64,000 nucleotides of DNA from Rhizobium mesoamericanum STM3625 (GTDB taxonomy: Bacteria; Pseudomonadota; Alphaproteobacteria; Rhizobiales; Rhizobiaceae): positions 1,526,867 to 1,590,866 of the forward strand of contig NZ_HF536772.1 of NCBI RefSeq assembly GCF_000312665.1. The letters are read 5' to 3'. A program made the translations under genes and the position numbers. Below, in pieces: positions 63,916 to 64,000 of the stretch. Each line of letters starts with the position of its first letter. The first letter of the stretch is position 1. Under the pieces are notes generated by a model that was not told where the DNA came from, did no database searches, and was given only the letters and a program-made list of their open reading frames with translations.

Positions 63916-64000
63916 ATGCCAGACAGGATCGAGCCTGCGCTCGCTCTCTTTAAGGCCAAGCGGCCTAAAGGGCCTGAATGGCTATTTGAGGTCAAATGGG
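63916..64000 (+). CDS. ATP-dependent DNA ligase (LigD-type), 5' part cut by window end
   Basis: The frame open from 63868, with ATG at 63916, reads MPDRIEPALALFKAKRPKGPEWLFEVKW and runs out of the window. This matches the start of the ATP-dependent ligase domain of LigD-type enzymes, where a stretch of the form PxFIEPxLA...P.GPxWLxExKxDGYR leads into the nucleotide-binding lysine, just beyond the edge. Such ligases act with Ku in end joining. No clear ribosome-binding site is visible, and GTG/upstream starts are possible. Confidence 0.6.
   Translation, partial: MPDRIEPALALFKAKRPKGPEWLFEVKW

Noticed and set aside
63729..63995. 88-aa frame on the - strand at the window end
   Set aside because: It is antisense to the ligase start and to mixed-frame remnants, with no recognisable features. 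A different - strand frame ending at 63685 (NRTAVRQEFTTNKVKKKLQDAG) looks more protein-like but is too short to name.

Overview
The window is a piece of an alphaproteobacterial chromosome from the Rhizobiaceae (Rhizobium/Ensifer/Agrobacterium group). The evidence is the rhizobial flagellar gene order (tandem flagellins, motB-motC-fliK, rem, flgEKL, flaF-flbT, flgD-fliQ-flhA-fliR), the alpha-glucoside operon aglR/aglEFGAK, zwf-pgl-edd, and a distal block aceA - XRE regulator - potFGHI - aacS - cbrA - phaP. From memory this order matches the S. meliloti chromosome (agl SMc03061-65, edd-zwf SMc03068-70, aceA to phaP1 about SMc00768-777). The short flagellins (about 300 aa) fit Rhizobium or Agrobacterium better than S. 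meliloti. The species cannot be fixed from sequence alone.

Layout. 1-19,700: a late flagellar cluster, all on the + strand: the end of one flagellin, two whole flagellins, a FliH-like gene, motB, motC, fliK/motD, a small lytic transglycosylase, the activator rem, hook and hook-junction genes, flagellin control genes flaF/flbT, export genes, and four small accessory genes (FliJ-like, FlgJ-like, FlgN-like, FliL-like). It closes with a terminator at 19,676. 19,950-22,560: a two-gene surface-polysaccharide module (WecG-like glycosyltransferase and a chain-length-type membrane protein). 22,679-32,007: folD, then the aglR | aglEFGAK divergon with two identical operators, and a small PilZ-like candidate. 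32,085-39,032 (- strand): edd, pgl and zwf (Entner-Doudoroff entry), then a gamma-glutamylputrescine oxidase/synthetase pair. 39,154-46,905: a BaiN/HI0933-type flavoprotein, a 47-aa membrane protein, two chemoreceptors, a LysR regulator and small genes. 46,928-62,616: isocitrate lyase and its divergent regulator, a polyamine ABC transporter, an AsmA-like protein, acetoacetyl-CoA synthetase, the sensor kinase CbrA and a phasin. After tRNA-His (62,744) the window enters a decayed accessory stretch with a twice-frameshifted FRG-domain gene, another frameshifted small frame, and the start of an ATP-dependent DNA ligase.

How the parts connect. Three themes recur. (i) Motility and chemotaxis: structural genes, the regulator Rem and two receptors. 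(ii) Carbon supply and storage: alpha-glucoside uptake feeds glucose into zwf-pgl-edd; aceA, aacS and phaP serve C2/C4 and polyhydroxybutyrate turnover; polyamine uptake (potFGHI) is matched by a gamma-glutamylputrescine route. (iii) Cell-cycle control: CbrA acts in the DivK/CtrA pathway, and CtrA-like TTAA motifs lie upstream of a flagellin, the polysaccharide genes and cbrA itself.

No clearly novel large system was found. The most useful non-obvious signals are regulatory: the twin agl operators, five TGTAAA boxes between aceA and its regulator, paired TGC-N3-GCA sites over the phasin promoter, 3'-end hairpins after both binding-protein genes, and the CtrA-like motifs. Also notable are candidate FliH and FliJ equivalents, a tRNA-His without the usual G-1, and the decayed region beside it.
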